56,160 nucleotides of DNA. Source: RGIG2707 sp045600065 (lineage in GTDB: Bacteria; Bacillota; Clostridia; Peptostreptococcales; Anaerovoracaceae). The stretch's first letter is position 1. Every line of letters begins with the position of its first letter. The stretch is taken from NCBI GenBank assembly GCA_045600065.1, contig JAZRXE010000043.1, positions 1 through 56,160 on the forward strand, written 5' to 3'. The notes under the pieces are model-generated. The model worked only from the letters and a program-made list of their open reading frames with translations, was not told the DNA's origin and searched no databases. Position numbers and translations under genes: made by a program. This document shows positions 32,479-40,010 of the stretch, one piece after another.

Positions 32479-33510
32479 ATGAATCCGTTTTCTCTCACAT
32501 TTGGAAAAGAGCCGGTTAGCCTGATCGAAAGAGAGCAACAAAAGAATGAAGTTATTGAAGGTTTTTCCGGAGAAAATCCTGAATTTCAGGTTTGTATGAT
32601 TACGGGTGTACGTGGAAGCGGTAAAACGGTTTTCATGACTACTATTGCAAATGAACTGACGCATGAGGAAGATTGGATCTCAATCGAGCTCAGTCCGGAA
32701 CGGGACATGCTCACAGCTTTCGCAGCTGAATTAGCCAATAAGGATGAATTCAGGCAGATATTCAAGGATGCAAAACTGAATCTTTCATTCTTCGGAATCG
32801 GATTTGAAATCGATGGAGTACCACCGATAACAGATGTCACCACAGCTATAAGTAATATGCTTCAGAGTTTGACAAAACGCGGGAAAAAGGTCTTGGTAAC
32901 CATTGATGAGGCAGTGTCAAACAAGGATATGAAAATATTTGTTAGTGAATTTCAAATATTAATCCGCAAAAACTATAACATATTTCTGCTGATGGCAGGA
33001 TTGTACAACAACATATATGAATTACAGAACGAAAAGAGTCTGACATTCTTATATCGCGCACCTAAAATTGAACTCAAACCACTGAACATCAATATGATAG
33101 CAAATAAGTATAAGCAGATATTCACATTATCGAATGATCAGGCATCTGAAATGGCAAAATTAACATCTGGTTATTCATATGCGTTTCAGGTGTTGGGGTA
33201 TCTTTGTTATAAGAAGAACAAATCATATCAAGATGTTCTTTCTGATTATGATTTATATCTTGAGGAATATTCTTACAACAAAATATGGAGTGAGCTTTCA
33301 GTTCTGGACAGAACTATTCTCCATGCCATGGCAAATGCGTCAACAGATAAGAATGAAGATATAAGGTTACACTGCAAAATGGAATCAAATAAATTTTCAG
33401 TTTACCGGGATCGATTAATAAAAAAAGGCATTGTTGAAAGTACTACATACGGAAGACTCTCATTTGTTCTTCCGCGCTTTGCAGAATACATTCTTCGAAA
33501 TGCGTATTAA
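32479..33510 (+). CDS. ORC/Cdc6-like AAA+ ATPase with C-terminal winged helix, paralogue 1
   Basis: A 343-aa protein. Walker A is GVRGSGKTVFM (about residues 44-54) and Walker B is KVLVTIDEAV (about 136-145). A conserved GYSYAFQVLGYLCY segment follows in the lid region, and the C-terminal 70 residues look like a winged helix (NKFSVYRDRLIKKGIVES...GRLSFVLPRFAEYI). The architecture is that of the AAA ATPase/ORC1-like proteins common in gut Clostridia. Their function is not established; they are often solitary. It resembles the next gene along its full length, so they arose by duplication. GGGAGGAT precedes the ATG. Confidence 0.82.
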   Translation: MNPFSLTFGKEPVSLIEREQQKNEVIEGFSGENPEFQVCMITGVRGSGKTVFMTTIANELTHEEDWISIELSPERDMLTAFAAELANKDEFRQIFKDAKLNLSFFGIGFEIDGVPPITDVTTAISNMLQSLTKRGKKVLVTIDEAVSNKDMKIFVSEFQILIRKNYNIFLLMAGLYNNIYELQNEKSLTFLYRAPKIELKPLNINMIANKYKQIFTLSNDQASEMAKLTSGYSYAFQVLGYLCYKKNKSYQDVLSDYDLYLEEYSYNKIWSELSVLDRTILHAMANASTDKNEDIRLHCKMESNKFSVYRDRLIKKGIVESTTYGRLSFVLPRFAEYILRNAY

Positions 33511-33615
33511 AAAAGTTGAAACTTGACACTCCCCATATTTAACAAAGGGCTTGAGATAACAGCATCATAGAAGCTTAAATCACACTGTACCGAAACATCT
33601 TCAAACGAAAGAAAA

Positions 33616-33664
33616 CCGCCTTTCATCCCACAGCTTACGCAGTGGGCTTTCTCGGCGGATTTTT
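33616..33664 (+). terminator. Nested hairpin with T-run after ATPase 1
   Basis: CCGCC/GGCGG (33616-33620/33654-33658) encloses CCCAC/GTGGG (33627-33631/33642-33646) and is followed by ATTTTTG. The inner loop AGCTTACGCA resembles the palindrome at 34916-34957 (CCCCTTACGTAGTGGG). Confidence 0.65.
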
Positions 33665-33690
33665 GTAAAAAGGGCAGGAAGCTGAAACCA

Positions 33691-33717
33691 AACGGTAGAA
33701 AGATCTGCCGTTTTTTA
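33691..33717 (+). terminator. Intrinsic terminator upstream of ATPase 2
   Basis: ACGGTAGA pairs with TCTGCCGT (8 bp, one G-U pair) and six T follow. It insulates the second ATPase promoter from upstream transcription. Confidence 0.75.
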
Positions 33718-33815
33718 TTGACCACTTCATTTTTGTAAGGTAGAATAAATATAACAATCTATAACAATATATAACAAGGTATAACATAATTAAAAATATC
33801 TAACAAGGTATAACA
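33718..33815 (+). promoter_or_regulatory. Promoter with six phased TATAACA repeats (ATPase 2)
   Basis: TTGACC (33718-33723) and TAGAAT (33741-33746) are 17 bp apart. TATAACA starts at 33750, 33760, 33770, 33780 and 33809, with a one-mismatch copy TCTAACA at 33799. Spacing is 10-10-10-19-10, the same helical phase as in the first array. TATAAC is the reverse complement of GTTATA, so the two arrays use one core in opposite orientation. The array covers the predicted transcription start, a repressor position. Confidence 0.85.
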
Positions 33816-33825
33816 CGGGAAAATT

Positions 33826-34863
33826 ATGAAGAACAATCCATTTTGTCTGTCCTTTGGAAGAGAACCGGACAGATTTGTAGAACGATATGAGCTCCATTCA
33901 GAGATAACAGAATCACTGAACAGCGGCTCACCTTCAAATAACTCATATCTGATAACCGGAGTTCGCGGAAGCGGAAAGACCGTATTTATGGGGATCATCG
34001 CAAACGAACTGCGAGAGCTTGATGACTGGGTAGTGGTTTCACTTAATCCAGGCAGAGACCTCTTACAGATGATGGCAGCCGGTCTATATGAAAACAGCGA
34101 TTTTCAGAGCTACTTTTTGGAATCAAAACTGAACCTTTCAAAATTCGGCATTGGAATTGATGTAAAAGAAGTTCCGCCTATATCCGATATACAGATTGCC
34201 ATTGAAAAAATGGTAAGAATAATAAACGAAAAAGGCAAGCGCATACTTATCACAATAGATGATGCAACCAAAAGTGATAATCTGATTGCTTTTGCTGCGG
34301 CCTTTCAGGATCTGCTTACTCAAAAGCGCGATGTATATCTCATAATGACAGGTCTATATGAAAACATCTATACGCTTCGTAATGATGACAGGTCTTCGTT
34401 CCTTCTGAGGGCAGAGCAGCTCTACCTTGGGCCGTTAAGCCGCATCGGGATGAAAAACCTGTATATGCAGACGTTTAATATAAGCGAAGATGATGCTTTA
34501 AAAATGGCTGCGGTAACCAAAGGCTATTCCTATGCGTTTCAGGTTTTGGGATATATCATGTGGGAGAAGGAATGTACTCTCGAAGAGGCGCTACCGCTTT
34601 TCGATGAACGAATGTCTGAATACTGCTATGAGAAGATATGGCACGACTGCTCCCAAGCAGAGCGAAATATCATAACCGCGATAGCAATGTGCGGGAAGAT
34701 CAAGACCTCTGATTTAACTGATATGATTGGCGGAAATAAGAACTCCTTTTCGGTTCAAAGGAACAGATTGATAAAAAAGGGAATACTTGACGGACGTCAG
34801 TTCGGATACCTATCTCTTGCGTTGCCGAGATTTGAGGTGTTCGTAAACGCTCAGATAGAGTAG
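33826..34863 (+). CDS. ORC/Cdc6-like AAA+ ATPase with C-terminal winged helix, paralogue 2
   Basis: A 345-aa protein. Walker A is GVRGSGKTVFMG and Walker B is RILITIDDAT, where the first paralogue has DEA; the second acidic residue, often the catalytic Glu, is Asp here, so ATP turnover may differ. GYSYAFQVLGYIMW and the C-terminal SFSVQRNRLIKKGILDG...LSLALPRFEVF segment match the first copy. The array before it differs in orientation, suggesting that the pair recognise related DNA and cross-regulate. GGGAAAATT is a weak ribosome binding site. Composition is AT-rich but less so than copy 1. Confidence 0.82.
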   Translation: MKNNPFCLSFGREPDRFVERYELHSEITESLNSGSPSNNSYLITGVRGSGKTVFMGIIANELRELDDWVVVSLNPGRDLLQMMAAGLYENSDFQSYFLESKLNLSKFGIGIDVKEVPPISDIQIAIEKMVRIINEKGKRILITIDDATKSDNLIAFAAAFQDLLTQKRDVYLIMTGLYENIYTLRNDDRSSFLLRAEQLYLGPLSRIGMKNLYMQTFNISEDDALKMAAVTKGYSYAFQVLGYIMWEKECTLEEALPLFDERMSEYCYEKIWHDCSQAERNIITAIAMCGKIKTSDLTDMIGGNKNSFSVQRNRLIKKGILDGRQFGYLSLALPRFEVFVNAQIE

Positions 34864-34915
34864 GGCAGGGATGCCGAAAACAAAAAATAACTCCGGGGCT
34901 GATTGCGGCCCTTTT

Positions 34916-34957
34916 CTTGACATACTCTCACCCCTTACGTAGTGGGAATATGTCAAG
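34916..34957. repeat. 42-bp interrupted palindrome
   Basis: CTTGACATA (34916-34924) pairs perfectly with TATGTCAAG (34949-34957). CTCAC and GTGGG pair inside around a loop containing TTACGTA. Such hairpin ends are seen at IS200/IS605-type elements, but no transposase or TnpB gene is present. It may be a non-autonomous element end or a terminator-like structure. Confidence 0.5.
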
Positions 34958-35012
34958 TGCGAAGCAGGATCCGGGCGCCGGTTCTCGCAAAAACAATGAC
35001 TTTGGCTCTGAT

Positions 35013-35132
35013 CTGTGGTATAATATATAAATAATGAGCAGTTTGATAAGAAGAATTTCGCTGACAATTGCATTATTATTTAACACTACTATATACGGTA
35101 TGTCCAATACCGTAAACCGCTATAAATAGCGG
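35013..35132 (+). promoter_or_regulatory. Leader of the CRISPR array: extended -10 and two hairpins
   Basis: TGTGGTATAAT (35014-35024) is an extended -10 element. Then TACGGTA/TACCGTA (35094-35100/35108-35114) and a perfect CCGCTAT-AA-ATAGCGG palindrome (35117-35132) directly abut the first repeat; the last GG overlaps it. The leader is AT-rich, as expected. Confidence 0.6.
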
Positions 35133-35310
35133 AACTAAACTCCTTCAGAAATGGAGGGGTCTGAAACCACAGCCTTATATCCTGCCTCATTTTCCTTCTG
35201 GAACTAAACTCCTTCAGAAATGGAGGGGTCTGAAACATTGACAAACGCTTATTTGACATTTCGACTCAGAACTAAACTCCTTCAAAACGGACACTTTGAA
35301 GGTCTCAAAC
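35132..35310 (+). CRISPR. Orphan mini-CRISPR array, type VI-D (Cas13d)-like repeats
   Basis: Two identical 36-nt repeats occur at 35132-35167 and 35201-35236. Each starts GAACTAAACTCC and ends GGAGGGGTCTGAAAC. A diverged third, 42 nt long (35269-35310), starts the same and ends GGTCTCAAAC. The spacers are 33 nt (35168-35200) and 32 nt (35237-35268). The repeat has the layout of Cas13d direct repeats: a GAACTA start, an 8-bp stem (ACTCCTTC/GGAGGGGT), and a TCTNAAAC end next to the spacer. As I recall it, the Eubacterium siraeum Cas13d repeat (GAACTACACCC...GGGGTCTAAAAC) agrees at about 28 of 36 positions. No Cas13, WYL-domain or adaptation gene lies in the window, so this is an orphan array. 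The third repeat keeps a stem (CCTTCAAA/TTTGAAGG) although its sequence differs. Confidence 0.82.
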
Positions 35311-35348
35311 AAGGAGCGGATCTGAGGATCTGCCTTGGAAAGAAACAA

Positions 35349-35379
35349 GGGCCGGCGCCTTCGGACACCAGCCCTTTTT
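35349..35379 (+). terminator. Terminator after the CRISPR array
   Basis: GGGCCGG (35349-35355) pairs with CCAGCCC (35368-35374), with one mismatch, and five T follow. It would end the crRNA precursor. Confidence 0.6.
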
Positions 35380-35721
35380 GAGTGCAAAATCTACGCAAGT
35401 AAAATCAGAAATCCCGAGGCCTGAAAACGGAGCTTTCGCAAGTAAAATAAAGAGGAGCGCTGTATCGCCTGCGGAAAGGTATATACAGTCGCATACGCAA
35501 GGTTAAAAATACTGTCCCGGAATATTCGCTTTTGATATAGACGAGTTTAAAGAATATGGTCGTTCATATTACTCGGAGGACTAATAATGAATGATTTTAT
35601 GTGCACCGATATTGGGACAGTTAGTCGAGAATAATCTTAATAGAAAAACAAAAGAAAGGACTTGTCTTGTTTACATGGGCAATGATGACGATGGCACTGC
35701 CGGCCCCTTTGCGACGGAAAT
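35380..35721. other. Gene-poor right part of the islet
   Basis: A 15-codon frame (35587-35634, MNDFMCTDIGTVSRE) follows CGGAGGACTAATA, a good ribosome binding site; the sequence then continues in another frame, so it is probably a decayed gene start. CGCAAGTAAAAT occurs twice (about 35393 and 35435). Nothing else is recognised. Confidence 0.35.
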
Positions 35722-35796
35722 CAAAAGAAGGACCTTGAGCTCATTGAACTCTTGGTCCTCATTTGTTTTTAGAGGCTGCTTTTTTCACAGCCCCTT
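35722..35796 (+). repeat. 75-bp direct repeat, right border of the islet
   Basis: Matches 32280-32354 at 72 of 75 positions in the same orientation, with both hairpins intact. The copy runs on into CCCCTTTTTG, so its second hairpin is a better terminator than that of the left copy. Confidence 0.85.
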
Positions 35797-35839
35797 TTTG
35801 TATGCTGAAAACACCGTGTCTGAGCGGGGTTCCTGATTT

Positions 35840-37183
35840 TCAGGCAAGGGTCCGGGTGATTATGGTTCCGGGGGGCAGGGGGCCGGAGATCCGGGAATCC
35901 GGGGCAAATACGGCCAGGACGGTAGGCCCGCTGCCCGACATCAATACGGCCAGAGGCGCGGCTGCGGCCATGCGCTCAAGGCTGTCTGCTATTTGGGGGA
36001 AAAGGCGTGTGGCCGGGGCAGCCAGGTGATTGCCCGCCAGGGCCAGCTTCTGCTCCAGAGAGTCTGCTGAAAGGAAGCCCTGCAGATCGGCTTGGAAGGC
36101 ATAGTCTTCGTGCCTCAGTTCGGCATATACCTGTTTTGTGGGTACGTCAAAATCGGGTTTATAGAGGGCGATGCGGGCCGACACGGGTGCCGCGGGGGTC
36201 AGGAGGGCGCCCGTGCCGCGACCTACGGCCGCGGCCCTGCCGTTCTGCGCCGCGGCGCAGAACGGCAGGTCGGCCCCTAATCGTCCTGCAAGCTCTAATA
36301 TCCTTTTATCCGTAAAAAGTTCGCTTTCCGCCTCCGGCAGCTTCGTATACTGCTGCCCTGCACCCTTGTTTTCCATGTCCGCGGATCCGCCGTCATAACC
36401 CTTGGCTTCTTCCGCCTCCGGCAGTCCCCAAAGCCCGGCCAGCCCGTTGAGCACGGCGGCGCCGTCGGCAGACCCGCCGGCAAGGCCGGCGGCCGCCGGT
36501 ATCCTCTTGGTGATCTTTATATCCAGGTATCCCTTGATGTCCGGGCAGAATTCATCCCTGAAGGCCAGCGCCGCCCTGTATGCCAGATTGCCTTCATCTC
36601 TTGGCAGATCAGCCCTTCCGGGCTCCAGGCTGATGACAAGCCCCACAGCGTTGTCATCCGGCCGCCAGCTCAGAAAAACGTCATCATGAAGCTCCAGCGC
36701 CTGCATAAAGGTCTCAACCTCGTGGTAGCCGTCAGGCCGCCTGCCCTTAACATTCAAAATAAAATTGACCTTGGCATAGGCCTTTATCATAGTGCTATTG
36801 TACTGCATATTCCTTCCTTTGCCCTCAAGCCCCGTCCGGTCTGATTCAACGGAGACACCATGGGTGTCTGGCACATATCCCTCCATATCATCCTCGGACT
36901 CTTCCGGCAGCAATCCGTTGTTCAGGATGTCGTTATACTTCATGTTGTTGTATTCGGCTATCTTCTTTTGCTGCCAGCTCTTGACGTCTGCCTTTATTGC
37001 CAGCATCTCGTCCGCCACATCCTCGGGACGGTAGGGCTTGTACTGCCACAGCCAGGATATCATGCGGTTCATGGAATATTCCGTGCCGAGCTCGTCTGCT
37101 ATCATCAGGGCGAATTCCTCCGGAAAGCCCAGTCTGTCCATAGCTTCGGCCATCTTGTATCTGAGTTCTTCTTTTCTTGTCAT
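35840..37183 (-). CDS. ispE: 4-diphosphocytidyl-2-C-methyl-D-erythritol kinase fused to an N-terminal helical domain
   Basis: One 447-aa frame. Residues 1-90 form a small helical domain (MTRKEELRYKMAEAMDRLGF, later KPYRPEDVADEMLAIKADV) that in other Clostridia I recall as a separate protein. Residues 132-447 are IspE, the GHMP kinase of the MEP isoprenoid pathway: AYAKVNFILNVKGRRPDGYH, the ATP motif PAAAGLAGGSADGAAV, GADLPFC and SGSGPTVLAVF. AAAGGAAGGAAT stands before an in-frame ATG at 36808 (residue 126), so IspE may also start there. An insert of about 40 residues (around residues 290-330) precedes LELAGRLGADLPFC and is absent from typical IspE. GGGAGACC precedes the first ATG. Confidence 0.85.
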   Translation of the reverse strand: MTRKEELRYKMAEAMDRLGFPEEFALMIADELGTEYSMNRMISWLWQYKPYRPEDVADEMLAIKADVKSWQQKKIAEYNNMKYNDILNNGLLPEESEDDMEGYVPDTHGVSVESDRTGLEGKGRNMQYNSTMIKAYAKVNFILNVKGRRPDGYHEVETFMQALELHDDVFLSWRPDDNAVGLVISLEPGRADLPRDEGNLAYRAALAFRDEFCPDIKGYLDIKITKRIPAAAGLAGGSADGAAVLNGLAGLWGLPEAEEAKGYDGGSADMENKGAGQQYTKLPEAESELFTDKRILELAGRLGADLPFCAAAQNGRAAAVGRGTGALLTPAAPVSARIALYKPDFDVPTKQVYAELRHEDYAFQADLQGFLSADSLEQKLALAGNHLAAPATRLFPQIADSLERMAAAAPLAVLMSGSGPTVLAVFAPDSRISGPLPPGTIITRTLA

Positions 37184-37490
37184 ATATGGTCTCCCGTAAG
37201 TGCTGCGCCGGGGCAATTGATACTGCCACGGTGCAAAGCGGCAATCGGAGCGCCTGCTGCCCCGCCTCCGGACTTGATTGTCCGGCTTGTGCCTGATTAA
37301 TGATAACACCGCAAAAAGTCTGAGTAAACCTTTGCGCGGAATATGCCCCGGCTGCGATCCACGCTGCCAAAATCACCGCTGCAAAAAAACACCGCTGCAA
37401 AAAACACTTAGGATCGCCTCTTCCAAAAAACACTTAATCCTGATTGATATCTGTGGTAGAATATATCATAAGTCAAAGTGGGCGCTTTAG

Positions 37491-37550
37491 ACACAAGAGA
37501 ACCGTCCCCTTGTGCTCTCCTTGTGCACAGAAGAACCGTCCCCTTGTGCT
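37491..37550. repeat. Dispersed palindromic repeat, copies 3 and 4 in tandem
   Basis: Two units in the same orientation: ACACAAGAGAACCGTCCCC then TTGTGCT (37491-37516) and GCACAGAAGAACCGTCCCC then TTGTGCT (37525-37550). Both are imperfect dyads (CACA/GCAC...TTGTG). Confidence 0.8.
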
Positions 37551-37584
37551 GCCCTTGTGCTGTGTTTGAGAAAAGGAGATCAGT

Positions 37585-38445
37585 ATGGCTCTTACTTGCA
37601 GACCTGCCGGCCCTCAGGATGCCGGAAAGATCGCAGAGATAGAAAACAAGGTAATGCCGACCGGCACTTATTTCGAGGCGACTAAAGACGAGATGCTCGA
37701 TCCCGCCCGGGGTGTCTTCTTCGTAACGGAGGAAGACGGCGTCATGACCGGGATCAGTCATCTGTCCTATCAGTACGGAGGCTCCGGCTGGTTCGAGATC
37801 CTGCGGGTGGATCAGGACTACCGCAACCACGGCGCTGCAAGCCTGATGTGGGACAATGCCATCAGGGTCTGCGCGGAAAAAGGCCTCAGCTCCATAGGCA
37901 TGTTCACCGGAGAAAAGAACAAGACCTCCAGGGGCATAGCCGAGCGTCACGGGCTGGCTCTGGAATACGAGGGCATGCAGATGGAGCTCAAGGCTGAGGA
38001 TGCTCCGGATGTGGAGGATCCGGGCTTTGAGCCGCAGGATTGTCCCCATTGTGCGGCAAGGATCGCCGGGCCCTATACAGCGGATTACGGTCTGTTCTGC
38101 TTCAACCGCACATTTACGGATTTCACCGAGGATCTGTATGCTGACATGGCGGCAAAGGGATTCGTGTATACCAAGGCAGGTGACGGCGAAAAGCCGGACA
38201 GCATAGTAATACTCGGCAACCGTTTTACTCCCGAGCGGGGCCCCTGGGCCGGACTTATGGGCGGCGATGCGGATGCCTGTGCCCGTTTCCTGGCTTACAG
38301 TCTCAGAAAAAGCGGTGCGCCCACTCTTTTTGCCGTGGTTCCCAAGGGCAGGACGGATATTATTCAGGCCCTGAAAAAATACGGCTTTAAGGAGCCTGCA
38401 GCCTCGCTGCTGGTGCTCAGGCGGCACTTTCAGCCGGAGTCCTGA
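37585..38445 (+). CDS. GNAT family N-acetyltransferase, 286 aa
   Basis: The N-terminal half is a GNAT domain: LTCRPAGPQDAGKIAEIEN at the start, then FEILRVDQDYRNHGAASLMWDNAI with the acetyl-CoA loop, and NKTSRGIAERHGL. The C-terminal half (residues 150-286) looks like a second, degenerate GNAT or a substrate-recognition domain (RTDIIQALKKYGFKEPAASLLVLRR). A CPHC pair lies in the linker. AAAGGAGATCAGT precedes the ATG. The substrate is unknown. Confidence 0.8.
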   Translation: MALTCRPAGPQDAGKIAEIENKVMPTGTYFEATKDEMLDPARGVFFVTEEDGVMTGISHLSYQYGGSGWFEILRVDQDYRNHGAASLMWDNAIRVCAEKGLSSIGMFTGEKNKTSRGIAERHGLALEYEGMQMELKAEDAPDVEDPGFEPQDCPHCAARIAGPYTADYGLFCFNRTFTDFTEDLYADMAAKGFVYTKAGDGEKPDSIVILGNRFTPERGPWAGLMGGDADACARFLAYSLRKSGAPTLFAVVPKGRTDIIQALKKYGFKEPAASLLVLRRHFQPES

Positions 38446-38539
38446 GTCCATAGACCCGGACGGAAATTAATACATCGATCATAAGGCCGCCCTCCGGCGG
38501 TTCGGAATATAAACACTTAATGATTTAACGGAGAGATAA

Positions 38540-39466
38540 ATGAACAACAGTATAATAGCCATGGATAAGGGCGGCAATTTCCGCGTTTATCTGTCAATCA
38601 GTACCGATCTGGTCAAGACCGGCTGCGAGCTTCAGGAATGCACTCCCACCTCGGCTGTAGCCTTCGGCAGAGTGCTGACAGCCGCAGGCCTTATTGGCAT
38701 CATGGAAAAAGAAGAAGAAGTGATCGACTGCGTGCACATTCTCGGCTCCAATGATATCCGCCAGCTTATGGGCTTTTCCAACCATTTCGGAGAGACCAGG
38801 GGCTTTATTTCCAACCCTTATGTGGATCGTCCCCCGACAGCTGAGGGCAAGTGGGATGTAGGCGGAGCCATAGGCAACGGCACCCTGACTGTCCGCAAGG
38901 AATTCGGCGGGATCAGGCCCTATTCCGGCAGGGTCCATCTGATCACCTCTGAGATCGCAGAAGATCTGGCGTCCTATTTCAACAGCTCCGAGCAGACTCC
39001 CTCCGCGGTGTCTCTGGGTGTGCGCATAGGCGAAGACGGCAAGGTTGAAAATGCCGCAGGCCTTATAGTCCAGATGCTTCCCGGCGCCAGCGAGGAAGCC
39101 CTGGAGGCAGTTGAAAACAACATGATGCTCATGGATGCCCTGACCCTTCTTGTAGGAGATGCCGAGGCCATGGGCGGAGAATGCCCGGTCAGAGATCTGC
39201 TGGGACTGGTTTTCAAAAACATTCCTCCCGAATATATGCCCGAGGTTTTAGAGGAGCGCAATCTCAGCTGGAAGTGCGACTGCAGCAGACAGCACATGGG
39301 CGAGGTGCTTATGTCTCTCAAGTCCGGAGACATACGCAGCATGCTCAGAAAGGAAGGACAGGCCGAGATAGTCTGCCAGTTCTGCCGCACCAAGTATGTA
39401 TTCGGTGAAAACGATCTCAAACGCATTCTGGAGGCCAAAAAGCCCAGATTCCTGCGCAAAAAATAG
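38540..39466 (+). CDS. hslO: Redox-regulated chaperone Hsp33
   Basis: A 308-aa Hsp33 with the usual N-terminal core and the C-terminal redox switch: a CDC motif (WKCDCSRQHM) and CQFC (IVCQFCRTKYVFGENDL), four cysteines that bind zinc when reduced and form disulfides on oxidative unfolding. GGAGAGATAA precedes the ATG. In an anaerobe it would protect proteins during oxygen or bleach exposure. Length is slightly above the usual 290. Confidence 0.95.
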   Translation: MNNSIIAMDKGGNFRVYLSISTDLVKTGCELQECTPTSAVAFGRVLTAAGLIGIMEKEEEVIDCVHILGSNDIRQLMGFSNHFGETRGFISNPYVDRPPTAEGKWDVGGAIGNGTLTVRKEFGGIRPYSGRVHLITSEIAEDLASYFNSSEQTPSAVSLGVRIGEDGKVENAAGLIVQMLPGASEEALEAVENNMMLMDALTLLVGDAEAMGGECPVRDLLGLVFKNIPPEYMPEVLEERNLSWKCDCSRQHMGEVLMSLKSGDIRSMLRKEGQAEIVCQFCRTKYVFGENDLKRILEAKKPRFLRKK

Positions 39467-39545
39467 GTGGGCGGGCAAGCCCGAAGCATCAGATCCCGCA
39501 GGGGTCTGAACAGATAAAGTCCGGCAGCTGCCGGCATAGATAAGC

Positions 39546-40010
39546 ATGAAAGATGTAATGATTAAAATAACAGGCATCACCACCTCCAGGGAGCCGGGCA
39601 AGGAAGCCGTAAGGGACACCATAGAGATGTTCACCGAGGGCCGCATGGTCAGCAACGGCAGCACCACGCTGCTGGTCTACCCGGAGGCAGAAGAGCTTGG
39701 CTTGGGCGGAGTCACCACCTATGTCACCATATCGCCTGATAAAGTAAAAGTCAAAAGGGTTTCCGAGGACAAGTATTCCCAGCCCTCCGTCATGGAATTC
39801 ATAAAGGGCGAGCGCTTCGAGGGCCGCTATCTGACCCCCTACGGCAGCGTCGGACTGGAGCTTCTGACAAACAGCATCGAGGGACTGGGGCAATCCTCCG
39901 GCGGAAACAAGCTGAGCATAGATTATGACATGAGTCTTAAGGGCCTTGTGCAAAGCACCAACAGGCTGGATATCGAGATCTTGAACAATGGTGAAAACAA
40001 TGAACAGTAA
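39546..40010 (+). CDS. DUF1934 (YwiB-like) protein, 154 aa
   Basis: A predicted lipocalin-like beta-barrel: VMIKITGITTSREPGKEAVR, a GSTTLLVYPEAEEL strand pair and LSIDYDMSLKGLVQSTNRLDIEI at the end, which is the family signature. Function is unknown. The end overlaps the start of the S41 peptidase by 23 bases in a different frame, so the two are translationally coupled. Confidence 0.85.
   Translation: MKDVMIKITGITTSREPGKEAVRDTIEMFTEGRMVSNGSTTLLVYPEAEELGLGGVTTYVTISPDKVKVKRVSEDKYSQPSVMEFIKGERFEGRYLTPYGSVGLELLTNSIEGLGQSSGGNKLSIDYDMSLKGLVQSTNRLDIEILNNGENNEQ

Noticed and set aside
34916..34957. A complete IS200/IS605 element
   Set aside because: The palindrome looks like an element end, but no TnpA or TnpB frame is present and no second matching end could be placed with confidence.
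35587..35634. 15-aa peptide gene with a good ribosome binding site
   Set aside because: No relatives or context; the coding signal appears to continue in another frame, so it is probably the start of a decayed gene.
32479..35721. Cas proteins in the islet
   Set aside because: The two ATPases lack HEPN RxxxxH pairs, RuvC, HNH or Cas1/Cas2 features. The array is therefore reported as orphan, not as a complete CRISPR-Cas locus.
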